Shown: positions 16,914-25,746, counted from the first letter of the stretch. The stretch: 64,000 nt of DNA from Streptomyces griseochromogenes (GCF_001542625.1 NZ_CP016279.1:6572001-6636000); one strand, 5' to 3'. Notes: generated from the sequence alone by a model not told the origin. Translations and numbers: made by a program.

Positions 16914-17864
16914 TTACTTGGAGGTATCGAGACTGAACTTGCCCATGCCGGTGCGGTTGTTGAGCACTTGGTGCGCCTTGGCCGCGTCGGCGAGCGGGTA
17001 GGTCCCGCCGGTCACGATCTTGAGCGTGCCGTTGCCGACGGCGTCGAAGAGCTGCCTCATGGACGCCGCGAGCGGGAGCGTCCGGTCGGAGTACAGGTGC
17101 GGAAGCCAGAAGCCGGAGACGGTGATGGACTTCTGGAGCAGCGTGTGCACGGGGACGTCGGCGAGCTGCCCTCCGGCGAAGCCGTACACGACGAGCCTGC
17201 CGCGCGGGCCGACGGCTTCGAGGGTCTGCCGCAGCGTGGTGCCGCCGGTCATCTCCAGCGCGGCGTTCACGGGCCCTCCTGCCGCGTCGAGGATCCGCTC
17301 CGTCAGGCCGTCCTCGTCGGAGGAGTCGACGACCTCCGTCGCCCCGAGCTCCAGGGCCAGCCGGCGCTTCTCGTCCGTGCCGGCGAGAGCGATGACCCGG
17401 GCGCCGGCCCGGTGTGCCAGCTGAACGGCCAGCGAGCCGACGCCGCCGGCCGCGGCGGGAATGACGACGGTCTGCCCCTTGGTGATCTGGGCGACCGTGA
17501 AGAGGAGGTGGTACGCGCTGTTCCCCTGCAGAGCCAGCGGCGCGGCCTGTTCGTCGCTGACCTCGTCGGGGATCTCCCATTGCAGTCTGCGGTGAACGGC
17601 CGCCTTCTGCGCGTAGCCGCCGCCCCGGGTCAGCGCCACGACACGCCTGCCGTCCGGGGTGGTGCCGACGACCTCGTTGCCGGGGATGTACGGCAGTTCG
17701 ACCGGTGCCAGGTAGGTATTTCCGCGAACATGGACATCCGCGTAGTTCACACCCGCCAGCCGCACGTCCAGCAGAATTTGTCCGCGCGCGGGCTCGGGCT
17801 CGGGAACGTCTTCCAGCCGCAAAACCTCAGGGCCGCCGAATTCCCTCATGACAATGGCGCGCAC
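16914..17864 (-). CDS. Zinc-free medium-chain dehydrogenase/quinone oxidoreductase
   Basis: A 316-residue MDR protein: GroES-like N-terminal domain (PARGQILLDVRLAGVNYAD), Rossmann domain with VIPAAAGGVGSLAVQLA, and the QOR-type VVYGFAGGQ. The structural and catalytic zinc cysteines of alcohol dehydrogenases are absent, as in NADPH:quinone reductases. Starts at a GTG (17864) with GGAG eight bases upstream. First gene of a probable qor-IclR-FAD-subunit transcript, downstream of a triple operator, suggesting induction by a quinone or aromatic compound (inference). Confidence 0.88.
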   Translation of the reverse strand: MRAIVMREFGGPEVLRLEDVPEPEPARGQILLDVRLAGVNYADVHVRGNTYLAPVELPYIPGNEVVGTTPDGRRVVALTRGGGYAQKAAVHRRLQWEIPDEVSDEQAAPLALQGNSAYHLLFTVAQITKGQTVVIPAAAGGVGSLAVQLAHRAGARVIALAGTDEKRRLALELGATEVVDSSDEDGLTERILDAAGGPVNAALEMTGGTTLRQTLEAVGPRGRLVVYGFAGGQLADVPVHTLLQKSITVSGFWLPHLYSDRTLPLAASMRQLFDAVGNGTLKIVTGGTYPLADAAKAHQVLNNRTGMGKFSLDTSK

Positions 17865-17954
17865 AGTACTCCAATCGAAGCGGGCCGGATGTGTACCCCG
17901 ACAGGCTAGGGCATGCCCTCAACGCCTCCGACCTGGGCACCTTGCCGCATACAT

Positions 17955-17975
17955 CTTTCTCACGAGGTGAGAAAG
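17955..17975. promoter_or_regulatory. Operator 1 of triple array (perfect 9-bp arms)
   Basis: CTTTCTCAC-GAG-GTGAGAAAG: perfect 9-bp inverted arms with a 3-base centre, about 90-110 bases upstream of the oxidoreductase start at 17864. Confidence 0.75.
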
Positions 17976-17985
17976 GGCGTGCCAT

Positions 17986-18002
17986 TTCTCACTCCACGAG
18001 AA
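17986..18002. promoter_or_regulatory. Operator 2 of triple array (weaker)
   Basis: TTCTC-N7-GAGAA, same half-sites as the flanking dyads but without the inner bases. Centre is 29 bases from operator 1 and 32 from operator 3, about three helical turns each, so all three face the same side of DNA. Confidence 0.5.
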
Positions 18003-18017
18003 GGTTTAACGTTGAAC

Positions 18018-18034
18018 TTCTCACGAGATGAGAA
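18018..18034. promoter_or_regulatory. Operator 3 of triple array
   Basis: TTCTCA-CGAGA-TGAGAA, 6-bp arms, sharing the consensus TTCTCAcGAGrTGAGAA with operator 1. The centre is 61 bases from that of operator 1. Confidence 0.65.
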
Positions 18035-18739
18035 TTGAAAAACGCGGGTTGCATTTGCCCTTTCGGAGAGACATAGTGATGCAGCCTCGCTCCACGAGGC
18101 GTACGGGGGACGGGTGGAGGACACGGAATGAACGACCGAGTGCCGCAGTTGACGCCGCGACGAAGCCCCCATGGGGCTGCCCGGCTCTTCCCTGTCTCGC
18201 CTGAAGAGAGCGCTCGCCGGGCCTGAGGTACCACGCCAGTCATCGAACCGACCCAAGCCCTTGGGTGCTCTTGCGGCGTGCGCCGGCACGCCGCGCACAG
18301 GACGGGCCACCGCGTCCGCCGTCGCGGGCACGGGCCGTCAGGCCCTGCGCCGGAGCTCCCAGCACCTCACGCGGGAGGCTGCTGTGCCCCTTTCCCTTCG
18401 TTCCCGGATCACCACAGCGACATCTCCTGCCGTACCTCTCAAGGCTTCCGTCGCAACGTCCGAGCAGCCATGCCGTCGGCTCTGCGACCCGGTGGTGTCC
18501 CGACGCCGGCGGCCCTCCGGCCTTGACGCGGCGCCGTCACCGGGGACACGCCGCACGGACGCGGTCACGCCTCCCGCGACCTCGCCCGTCACTTCAACAC
18601 CGTCCGGCCCGACCACGTCCGAAGCCAACTGGCCCGGACATGCGCGCATCTGGTCCTCCTAGCCGTCGACGCCCCGCGGCCGCGCGTTGCCACGGCCGCC
18701 TGTCGCCCTGACACCTCTTCCGTCCTGGAGCCCGTTCCC

Positions 18740-20017
18740 ATGGCCTTCACCTCCGCCGCACCCGTCGTCGCGCCCCGGTACGAAGCTGCCGACGGCACCG
18801 TGGCGATCGTCGCTCCCTACGGCGGTTCTGACCACGCGGTGGCCTTCGCCCGGCAGGGCCGCAGAACCGTGGCCGTAGAGCTGGACGACCGGCACCGGCC
18901 GTCGGCGCTCGCACCGGCGGGCGGGGCGGTCGCCTTCTCCGAATCGGTGGAGCATTGCGGGTCCCTGCGGCAGACCGTCAAGAAGCTGCGGGGGCTGGGG
19001 GTGTCGGCCGTCGTCGCCGGGAGCGCGGCGGGTGTCGAGTTGGCCGAGCGGATCGCCTGGCACCTGGGCCTGCCCCAGGGCGACCCCGAGACCTCACGGT
19101 TGCGCTTCGACCGCGGCGTACAGGCGGCCGTCCTGGCGAGCGCCGGCATACAGGCACCGCGCGGCATCCGCAGCGCGCATCTGGCCGAGGTCCTGGCCTG
19201 GGCCGAGGCCTGCCCTCTTCCCGGCTACACGCTGGCTCCGGCTGCGGCCGGGGTACCGGTCGAGCCGGTGGTCTGCGCGGGAGCGGGACAGATCAACACC
19301 GCCTGGCCCGCCATGAAACGAGCGGCAGCCCGCTACTCCGACGACCCGCTCCTGGTCCTCACCGAGCGGCTGTCCGCCCGGCAGTTCCTCGTCAACAGTG
19401 TCAGCCGTCCCGGTGCGGACGGGCGGACGGACCATGTCGTCACCGACATGTGGGCCGAGACCCGTGCCCTCGACGGATCGCTGGACCGCACCGATCTGTT
19501 GCACCCTGACGAACCGCCGGCACCGGTCCTGTCGGCGTACATGCCGCGCGTGCTCGACGCCCTGGGTGTGATGTGCGGTCCGGTCACCGCGCGCGTCGCG
19601 TACGACGAGGACCGGGGCCCGCTCCTCGTCTCGGCACTGGCGGTGCCCGGGATCTCGCCCGCGGACGAGGCGCTGCGCACGGCGACCGGCTACGACCGCG
19701 TGACGGACGCACTGGACACCTGGATACCGCCTTCGCCCGTGCCGCTCGTTCCCGGCCGGGCGGGTCACCGGGTCGTCCGGGTGCACCTGCCCCGGCGCCG
19801 GGGCACCGCCGTCGGCCCACGCCTCGGGCGCATCCTGCGCCGGCTGCCGACGGTGGTCGCGGTCAGCGCGGACCTCCTGGGGCACGGCCCGGTCATCGAT
19901 ACGGCCCGGTGCACCGAGGTCGTCCTCAGCAGCGACCGGCCGGAGGCCGTCGAGGCGGACTACCGGATCATCCGGTCCCTGGAGTGCGGGGGCGTCCACG
20001 ACGGAGAACGTCCCTGA
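18740..20017 (+). CDS. Degenerate ATP-grasp-fold protein (probable pseudoenzyme)
   Basis: A 425-residue protein aligned by eye with carboxylate-amine ligases: preATP-grasp part (VAIVAPYGGSDHAVAFARQG), RIAWHLGLPQGDPETSRLRF with the family LGLPGNDP element, EPVVCAGAG, LLVLTERLSARQFLVNSVS, and YMPRVLDALGVMCGPVTARV. The residues that bind ATP and magnesium in relatives are replaced: the VVKP Lys is Glu (residue 172 or so), the glycine loop SSGSxG is shortened, and the metal-binding ExNxR segment (LVEVxxRxxGG) reads LVSALAVPGIS. It may bind a substrate without catalysing ligation. Starts at ATG 18740 with no strong ribosome site. Convergent with the DUF2690 regulator gene. Confidence 0.7.
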   Translation: MAFTSAAPVVAPRYEAADGTVAIVAPYGGSDHAVAFARQGRRTVAVELDDRHRPSALAPAGGAVAFSESVEHCGSLRQTVKKLRGLGVSAVVAGSAAGVELAERIAWHLGLPQGDPETSRLRFDRGVQAAVLASAGIQAPRGIRSAHLAEVLAWAEACPLPGYTLAPAAAGVPVEPVVCAGAGQINTAWPAMKRAAARYSDDPLLVLTERLSARQFLVNSVSRPGADGRTDHVVTDMWAETRALDGSLDRTDLLHPDEPPAPVLSAYMPRVLDALGVMCGPVTARVAYDEDRGPLLVSALAVPGISPADEALRTATGYDRVTDALDTWIPPSPVPLVPGRAGHRVVRVHLPRRRGTAVGPRLGRILRRLPTVVAVSADLLGHGPVIDTARCTEVVLSSDRPEAVEADYRIIRSLECGGVHDGERP

Positions 20018-20070
20018 GCGGTCCGCGAGCCATCATCGTCCGGGCGGGGCAGCGGCAGGCGGCTTGTCCG

Positions 20071-21018
20071 TCACCTCGTCCGGGAGTCGGTCGCCGAGGG
20101 TGTGGTGGCGGACGGGTGCGTCCTGGGCGGGTTCGGGGGCTCGGTGAGGTGCTGGGTACCGCCCTGGGAAGTGCAGGCGTGCACCCCGGAGGTGAGCAGA
20201 ACACAGGCCTTCGCCGTTGAGGGGCTGGGGGCGGCGACCATCGCGCTGAACGTGTCGGTTTCGTAGTGGACCTTGTTCTGGTACGTACGGCCCCCCTCGC
20301 CGACGACCCGGGCGATGTCGCCGGGATGTCCCCAGCTGATGCGGGACCAGGCGGCCTTGCAGGCGTCGCTGTAGCGCAGTTCCACATACACCCCGGCGAC
20401 CTTGTACAGAGCCGCGGTCCACGCGTCGCCCCCGCAGCCGGCCTGTTTGGGGTCCTTGCCGACGCAGCTGTCCGCGAAGCAGTTGACGTCGAGTTGCCTG
20501 GTCGTCGCGACCGTCCCGGAGGTGCCGCCCCGGTCGGCGCGCGCGGTGGAATGCCGGCTCGACGTGATGAACAGGGCGGCACTCGTCGCGACGACGACGG
20601 CCAGAGCGACCAGGGCCCAGACCAGCGGCCGCCCGCGGAGGCGGCGGCGTGCGGGCGGCTCCGTCGCTTGTGCGGCCGGGGCGGGTTCCGGCACGGGGGC
20701 GGGTGCCTGGGGCTGCCGGTCCCGGACCTCGCGGACGGCGTGCGCTTCGCCGTCGTGCCAAGCGGTGTTCGCCAGTTCCCACAGCGCCACGAGCCGAGCG
20801 GGATCGGCGTCGGCCAGCTTGCCGAGAGACGTCACCGCGTGCTGGGGCGGCAGCGCCTTGCCGTTGAGATAGCGCTCCCAGGAAGACCTGCTGTGCGGGG
20901 TGCGCCCGGCGAGTGCGGCAAGGCTCAGCCCGGCTCGGTCCTTCAACGCCCGCAGTTCGGCCACGAGATGGCGGACGTCCGAGGCGAGATCGTCGGGTAA
21001 CGGCTTCCAGTCAGTCAA
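20071..21018 (-). CDS. Membrane-anchored HTH protein with extracytoplasmic DUF2690 domain (copy 1)
   Basis: A 315-residue protein: N-terminal XRE-like helix-turn-helix (residues 15-75; LVAELRALKDRAGLSLAALA, RSSWERYLNGKALPP), a Pro-rich linker, one membrane helix (about 130-152), and an outer DUF2690 domain with four or more cysteines (VNCFADSCVGKDPKQAGC). The start is a TTG (21018) with GGAGG upstream. The layout suggests a one-component sensor that reports an extracellular, perhaps cell-wall, state to DNA. A second copy lies at 21634-22614 with a peptidoglycan-binding protein gene between them. Confidence 0.85.
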   Translation of the reverse strand: MTDWKPLPDDLASDVRHLVAELRALKDRAGLSLAALAGRTPHSRSSWERYLNGKALPPQHAVTSLGKLADADPARLVALWELANTAWHDGEAHAVREVRDRQPQAPAPVPEPAPAAQATEPPARRRLRGRPLVWALVALAVVVATSAALFITSSRHSTARADRGGTSGTVATTRQLDVNCFADSCVGKDPKQAGCGGDAWTAALYKVAGVYVELRYSDACKAAWSRISWGHPGDIARVVGEGGRTYQNKVHYETDTFSAMVAAPSPSTAKACVLLTSGVHACTSQGGTQHLTEPPNPPRTHPSATTPSATDSRTR

Positions 21019-21149
21019 GAACGTCCTCCGGAACCCAGTACGTTCTGTTCGTCATATGCTTCCTCACCGTATCCATCACACAGGACCGAAAGCCGTGGTT
21101 TCGGCCCAAGTGGCCATCAGGGCAACCAACTTGACGTTATGACGGTGTC

Positions 21150-21650
21150 ATGGGCCGAGGGAATGCGGCGCGCGCCGCGCTGTGCGTACTGGTTCTGGGA
21201 ATGGTGTGCGCGGGGGCCGCGGGCCCGAGGGAGCACCGGTCCGGCGACCGACGTGACGGCGTGATCGTCGCGGGCGGGCTGCCCGCGACGGAACAGCTGA
21301 TCGTCGGCCACACCCGGCGCAGCGATCTGGTCGGACTGTGGCAGAGCGTGCTGTGGGCCGACGGATACTCCACGCGCTCGGGAATCACCTGCACCTACGA
21401 CGAGGCGACCGCCGACGCCACCCGGGTCTGGCAGAGCAACCACCATCTGTCCGCGGACGGGATCGTCGGGTCCGTCACCTGGGGCGCGGCGGCGCAGCGT
21501 ATCGCCTTCTCGGGCCAGTGGATCGTCTACCAGGGCGAACGCTTCGGTCTTCCGCTGCGCCTGGACGGGGACGACGTGTACGAGGTCTGGGACACCGGAC
21601 GGTTCCGCCGGCTGCGGACGGACGCCGTGACACTCACGCGCTGCCGGTGA
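21150..21650 (+). CDS. Secreted peptidoglycan-binding-domain protein
   Basis: A 166-residue protein with a signal peptide (residues 1-24; ALCVLVLGMVCAGAAG) and one PG_binding_1 domain (about 55-115; LVGLWQSVLWADGY, then ATRVWQSNHHLSADGIVG and TWGAA). The domain binds peptidoglycan in many hydrolases; no catalytic domain follows, only a 50-residue beta-rich tail with WIVYQGERFGLPLRL. Its SxHHLxxDGxVGxxTWxA core is repeated in the kinase encoded at 24053-25717. It is divergent from one DUF2690 regulator and overlaps the 3' end of the second by 17 bases. Confidence 0.85.
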   Translation: MGRGNAARAALCVLVLGMVCAGAAGPREHRSGDRRDGVIVAGGLPATEQLIVGHTRRSDLVGLWQSVLWADGYSTRSGITCTYDEATADATRVWQSNHHLSADGIVGSVTWGAAAQRIAFSGQWIVYQGERFGLPLRLDGDDVYEVWDTGRFRRLRTDAVTLTRCR

Positions 21651-22614
21651 CGGCGTCGATCCAGCTGTCGTAGCGTCCGACGCCGAGCTGGTGGCCGTCC
21701 ACGACGACCGTGGCACGCGCGGCGTCCGGCCCGCTTCCCACCATCGCCGTGTACGCACCGCCCTTGCCTGCCACTTCCTGGTCACCGCCGGTCGTGGCGA
21801 TCCTCAACCGCCCCGTCGCCGCCGGAATGTCGACCTCCGCCCAGCTCGCCAGGCAGGCCGGGCTGTACTGAAGCGTCAGGACGTGGCCGTACGCGCGCAG
21901 CCGGTGGACGACGACGCCGTCGCGATCGCACCTCTCACGGTAAGGGTCCAGGCCCCGGCAGCCGGCCCCCCGGCACGCGGCGGCCGCCCGGTCCGTCCCG
22001 TTGTGCAGCGGCCAGGGCCAGGCCGGTGCCCCTGGGGGAGCGCCGGCCGGCGGGCGGTCGGCATCGGTCTCCGTATCCCAGGGCCGGGCGAACAGCACGG
22101 CCCCCAGCAGCGAGCAGGCCACGACGACAGCGGCCAGTACGCCCGCACGGGGCAGCCGGGCGCTCCGCCGGTGCGGCCGGTCCACCACCGGTGACGCGCC
22201 GGTGACCGGAGTGTCCGGGTCCGGGTCCCGCGGGCGTCCCGCCCGACGACGCGGGGCGGGCGGTGGGCCGCTCTCACCCGCCGGGCCCTCCCCCGACCAG
22301 GCGTGGGCCGCCGACTCCCACAACACGCGCAGGTACTCGGCATCAGCCTGCGCCAGCTGTCCCAGCCCCGCCACCGCCGACCAGGGAGGCAGCCTGCGGC
22401 CGTTGAGATAGCGCAGCCAGGAACTGCCGCTGTAGCCGGTCTTCGCGGCGACGGTCGCGGTGTTCATCTCGCACCGGTCCACGTACTGGCGCAGTTCTCG
22501 CACCAGCCGGACCACCTCGGCGGGCAGGTCATCTCGCAGCGGCTGCCAGCGGCCCACGACGGCATCCCCCTTCCCCGCGCGTCCCACTATCTCACGGCCG
22601 TCCCGCTCCGCCAC
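21634..22614 (-). CDS. Membrane-anchored HTH protein with extracytoplasmic DUF2690 domain (copy 2)
   Basis: A 326-residue paralogue of the protein at 20071-21018: HTH (about 30-90; LVRELRQYVDRCEMNTATVA, GSSWLRYLNGRRLPPW), Pro/Arg linker, one membrane helix (about 158-180) and a DUF2690 domain (ACRGAGCRGLDPYRERCDRD, LQYSPACLASWAEVD). The N-terminal 20 residues are atypical and a GTG start near VVGRWQPLRD is possible. Shared SSWxRYLNGxxLPP motifs show recent common origin or strong constraint. Tail overlaps the convergent peptidoglycan-binding gene. Confidence 0.85.
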   Translation of the reverse strand: MAERDGREIVGRAGKGDAVVGRWQPLRDDLPAEVVRLVRELRQYVDRCEMNTATVAAKTGYSGSSWLRYLNGRRLPPWSAVAGLGQLAQADAEYLRVLWESAAHAWSGEGPAGESGPPPAPRRRAGRPRDPDPDTPVTGASPVVDRPHRRSARLPRAGVLAAVVVACSLLGAVLFARPWDTETDADRPPAGAPPGAPAWPWPLHNGTDRAAAACRGAGCRGLDPYRERCDRDGVVVHRLRAYGHVLTLQYSPACLASWAEVDIPAATGRLRIATTGGDQEVAGKGGAYTAMVGSGPDAARATVVVDGHQLGVGRYDSWIDAVTGSA

Positions 22615-22921
22615 CCGGAAGCCAAATGTCTTCGCAGGTCAGAGGCATGGTCGTCCCGCTTTTGAGGCTTCTGCCGGGCAGCGCTGGCCGGTGCGGTGCG
22701 GGCCGATCCAGACTCGGTCCCAGCACCGGTGGAACGGCCTGGCACCAGGCTGCCGTGCGGGCCTTCGGGGGGGGCAGGAAGCCGGGGCGGCGGAACGGAA
22801 CACCTCGCACCTGAAAGCCCCTGGCCCATACGGCGGGTTCTGCCCGTCCGCCGGTCTCGGCGCCCGGGGTGCGCACGGGACTTCGGGCAAGTACGCCAAG
22901 TTGCACAGGGGGATTCAGAAC
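22615..22921. other. Divergent intergenic region upstream of the AraC-like gene
   Basis: No gene, strong dyad or clear promoter pair was recognised; the GGGGGATTC just before 22922 is the likely ribosome site of the AraC-like gene. Confidence 0.5.
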
Positions 22922-24028
22922 ATGACGGCTGACGGCAGCTCATCCGGCTCCGACGAACGCGAGATCGCGAACGCCACGGCGGCCGCCATCGGCAGGCGCC
23001 GTCGGCAGCCCGCCGTCACAAGGCCCGGTATGCGCGCGGTGCGGCGGTCCCGTGCTGCCGCCGACCACCCGGCAGCAGCGGACGCCGCCCCGAGCGGCGA
23101 TGCTCCGCTCCGGGCCCGCACGGGGGTGGCCGGAGGGACGGACCATCGGCACGTCGACCTGGGGCCGGTGCGGCTGTCGCTGCTCAGCCCGCCGGCGCCG
23201 CCCGCCGGCGTGGAGCTGGAGGGCCGGTACGACGAGGGCCTGCCGCGCACCTGGCACCTGGTCTTCGCGACCCGCGGGCCACTGGTCCTTGGGCGCGATC
23301 AGCGGCTCGTCCGGGTGGAGTCCGGCAGCGTGCTGCTGTGGGAGCCTTCCGAGTGCTTCCGGCTCTCCGCCGTCACACCCGGGCGCCGGGGCCGGGCCGT
23401 GGTCCTGCACATGCCCGAGGCCGCCCTACCGCTGCCCGGCGAGGCGCTGCACGACGTGTCCGGGCGCCCCACACCGACCGGGTCGGGACCGGCGGCCCTC
23501 CTCGCGTCCTTCGTGCACGGGCTCGCCGCACAAGCGCCGTCCGCCGAGACCCGGCACACCGCGTGGCTGGGCAGCGCCGCGGTCAACCTGGCGACGGCCT
23601 TCCTGGACAGCGAGACCGCGAACCGTCACGGCGAGAGCGTCCCGCATCCGGCCGAACCGGTGCCCGCCGCGCCGGAACCCGCCCGGACGGGAACCGACTT
23701 GCTGTTGCGCGACATCAAGGCGTACATCGAACACCACCTGCACGACGCCGACATGTCGCCGACCGCCATCGCCACCGCCAACCACATCTCGCTGCGCTAC
23801 CTGCACCATCTCTTCCAGCGGGACGGGCTCACCGTCGGCTCGTTCCTGCGCGGACGCCGCTTGGAGCACTGCAGGGCGGACCTGGCCGATCCGGCCCAGT
23901 CGCAGCGCAGCGTGTGCGAGATCGCGAGGCGATGGGGCTTCCGTGACCCCGCGGTGTTCAACCGGACGTTCAAGTCGGCCTACGGGGTCACGCCGGGCAC
24001 GTACCGCGGACAGCGGCCGCGGCGGTGA
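22922..24028 (+). CDS. AraC-family transcriptional regulator (AraC-binding-like N domain)
   Basis: A 368-residue protein. After a disordered, Arg/Ala-rich first 75 residues comes a cupin-like AraC_binding_2 domain (about 80-230; LEGRYDEGLPRTWHLVFA, ESGSVLLWEPSECFRLS) and a C-terminal double HTH (about 258-365; IKAYIEHHLHDADMSPTAIA, LRYLHHLFQRDGLTVGSFL, VCEIARRWGFRDPAVFNRTF). This is the NitR/FeaR-like subgroup common in Streptomyces. Target unknown; it is convergent with the kinase gene. Confidence 0.9.
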   Translation: MTADGSSSGSDEREIANATAAAIGRRRRQPAVTRPGMRAVRRSRAAADHPAAADAAPSGDAPLRARTGVAGGTDHRHVDLGPVRLSLLSPPAPPAGVELEGRYDEGLPRTWHLVFATRGPLVLGRDQRLVRVESGSVLLWEPSECFRLSAVTPGRRGRAVVLHMPEAALPLPGEALHDVSGRPTPTGSGPAALLASFVHGLAAQAPSAETRHTAWLGSAAVNLATAFLDSETANRHGESVPHPAEPVPAAPEPARTGTDLLLRDIKAYIEHHLHDADMSPTAIATANHISLRYLHHLFQRDGLTVGSFLRGRRLEHCRADLADPAQSQRSVCEIARRWGFRDPAVFNRTFKSAYGVTPGTYRGQRPRR

Positions 24029-24052
24029 GTCCGGGGTCCGCCGGCAGGTCGG

Positions 24053-25717
24053 TCACGACCGCAACGCCGCCCAGGTCCGAATGCCGACCTGACCGTCGAC
24101 CCGGAGGTGGTGATCGCTCTGGAACCTCTTGACCTCGGCCAGCGTGTCGTAGCCGAAGATGCCGTCCACGCCGCTGGGGCCGATGTTGTAGCCGCGGGCC
24201 TTGAGGATGCACTGCACCTCTTTCACGGGCGCCCCTTGGTCGCCGGACTGTGTGAGCCGGGTACCGGAGTAGTAGGTGCAGGACTTCCAGGGCTTGGCGG
24301 GAGCGGGGTGCGGGGCGGGTTTCGTGGTCCCGCCGGACGTGGCCGGCGGGGGATCGTTCGGCTGCCGCGGCTGGGCGGGGTCCGTGGCGCCGCCGGCGGG
24401 CGGGTTCCCGTCCGGCGGTGGAACCGTGACGGTGACGGAGGGCGCCGCCGTGTGCCGGGGCCCCTTCCGCGGAGAGGCGGGCGTGGCGTGCGGGGACCTC
24501 GTGGCGGAGGCGGAGGTGTGTGATCCGGCGTGCGAGGCCGAGGTCTCCTGGCGTGCGGAGTCTCCTCCGGAAGCCGCCACGGCGACTGCCGCCGCCGCGA
24601 TCGCGGCCACTGCCGCCGCGCCCACGGCCAGGGGCCACCGGCGCCGGGCGGCCCTCTCCTCCCCCGGGTCCTCGGGCTTGGTGCGGCGCAGGACGGTCAG
24701 CTGGTCCATGGGCCGCACCGCCACCGCTGTCCCGTGCCAGCCCGCCCGCGCCGCGACGGCCTCGGCGACCGCCCCCGGCCATTGCCCGTCGGCGGCGTGC
24801 CCACGCGTGGCCTCGACGACGTCCTGCGGGCTCGGGCGCCGACGCGGGTCCTTGTCCAGGCACCGGCCGATCAGTTCGGCGAGGTCGGGATCGCGCCGGG
24901 CGACCTCGGCGAGCACCTGCTCGCTCGGCGGCGAGTAGATGATCCGGTGGATGACGTCACCCGTGGTTCCCTCGCCGAAGGGAGCCGAGCCCGTGACCGC
25001 CATGGCGAGGACCGAGCCGAGCGAGAAGACGTCCGAGGCCGTGCCCACCTCGTGGCCGTCCGCCTGCTCCGGAGACATGAAGGCCGGTGTCCCCAGGTGC
25101 TGGCCGGTCATGGTGAGGGAACTGGCGTCCGCGGTGTGGGCGACCCCGAAGTCGATGATGCGCGCACCGTCCGGCCCCAGCAGGACGTTGGACGGCTTGA
25201 GGTCCCGGTGGACGATGCCCACGGCGGCGATCGCGGTGAGCGCCTGTCCGATCTCGTGCACAAGGCGCCGGACGACCGGCACGGGCAGGGGCCCGCACCG
25301 CACGATGGCGTCGGCCAGGCTGAGCCCGGGCACATAGGCGGTCGCCATCCACAGGAGCTCGTCGCGGTCGAAGCCGGAGTCGAGCAGTTCGGCGGTGTAC
25401 GTCCCGTGCACCCGGCGTACCGCCTCGACCTCGCGCTCGAAGCGGCGGCGGAACCGCTCGTCCTCCGCGTACTCCGAGCGGATCACCTTGACCGCGACGA
25501 GCGCCCCGGCTCCGTAGGTCCCTTCGGTGTCGGACTCCCGCCCGAGGTACAGCCGGCCCATCCCCCCGCCGCCCAGCCGGGCGAGCACCCGGTAGGGGCC
25601 GATGTCCGACGGGTCGGACCGACGCGGCGGCTCGGCGTCGAACAGCGCCAGGTCTTCCGCGGAGAGTTCGGCCGCGGCCGGCTGACCGGCGTCGGCGGCG
25701 GGGTTCGTCTCGGGCAT
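24053..25717 (-). CDS. Receptor Ser/Thr protein kinase with extracellular peptidoglycan-binding domain
   Basis: A 554-residue PknB-type kinase. Glycine loop GGGGMG (49-54), ATP Lys77 (VAVKVIR), HRD with catalytic Asp172, DFG Asp190 or so (IIDFGVAHT), MSPEQADG activation segment, ending about residue 290. A single membrane helix follows (PLAVGAAAVAAIAAAAVAVA), a long Ser/Thr/Pro-rich spacer, then a C-terminal PG_binding_1 domain (about 485-554; VKEVQCILKARGYN, FQSDHHLRVDGQVG, TWAAL) outside the cell. Such kinases normally use PASTA repeats to sense wall fragments; here a different wall-binding domain takes that place. It is the last gene of the type VII-like group, 29 bases after a WXG100 gene. 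Start ATG 25717 chosen over upstream in-frame ATG. Confidence 0.92.
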   Translation of the reverse strand: MPETNPAADAGQPAAAELSAEDLALFDAEPPRRSDPSDIGPYRVLARLGGGGMGRLYLGRESDTEGTYGAGALVAVKVIRSEYAEDERFRRRFEREVEAVRRVHGTYTAELLDSGFDRDELLWMATAYVPGLSLADAIVRCGPLPVPVVRRLVHEIGQALTAIAAVGIVHRDLKPSNVLLGPDGARIIDFGVAHTADASSLTMTGQHLGTPAFMSPEQADGHEVGTASDVFSLGSVLAMAVTGSAPFGEGTTGDVIHRIIYSPPSEQVLAEVARRDPDLAELIGRCLDKDPRRRPSPQDVVEATRGHAADGQWPGAVAEAVAARAGWHGTAVAVRPMDQLTVLRRTKPEDPGEERAARRRWPLAVGAAAVAAIAAAAVAVAASGGDSARQETSASHAGSHTSASATRSPHATPASPRKGPRHTAAPSVTVTVPPPDGNPPAGGATDPAQPRQPNDPPPATSGGTTKPAPHPAPAKPWKSCTYYSGTRLTQSGDQGAPVKEVQCILKARGYNIGPSGVDGIFGYDTLAEVKRFQSDHHLRVDGQVGIRTWAALRS

Positions 25718-25746
25718 GCGGGGTCCTCGGGTCCTCTCCGTGGCCT

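Larger units (their letters stand above)
17865..18739. other. Long non-coding or relic stretch
   Basis: Apart from three operators (17955-18034) no credible gene is seen. Several GC-rich open frames exist on both strands (for example 18171-18662 plus, 18338-18649 minus) but all have biased low-complexity composition and no recognisable similarity. From about 18563 the frame of the downstream ATP-grasp gene is already open without a start codon (a DLARHFNTVRPDHVR stretch), which may be a worn N-terminal extension or chance. Confidence 0.5.

Noticed and set aside
18171..18662. 163-residue plus-strand open frame in the 17.9-18.7 kb gap
   Set aside because: Low-complexity composition (Ser, Arg, Pro, Ala), no similarity recognised, no ribosome site.
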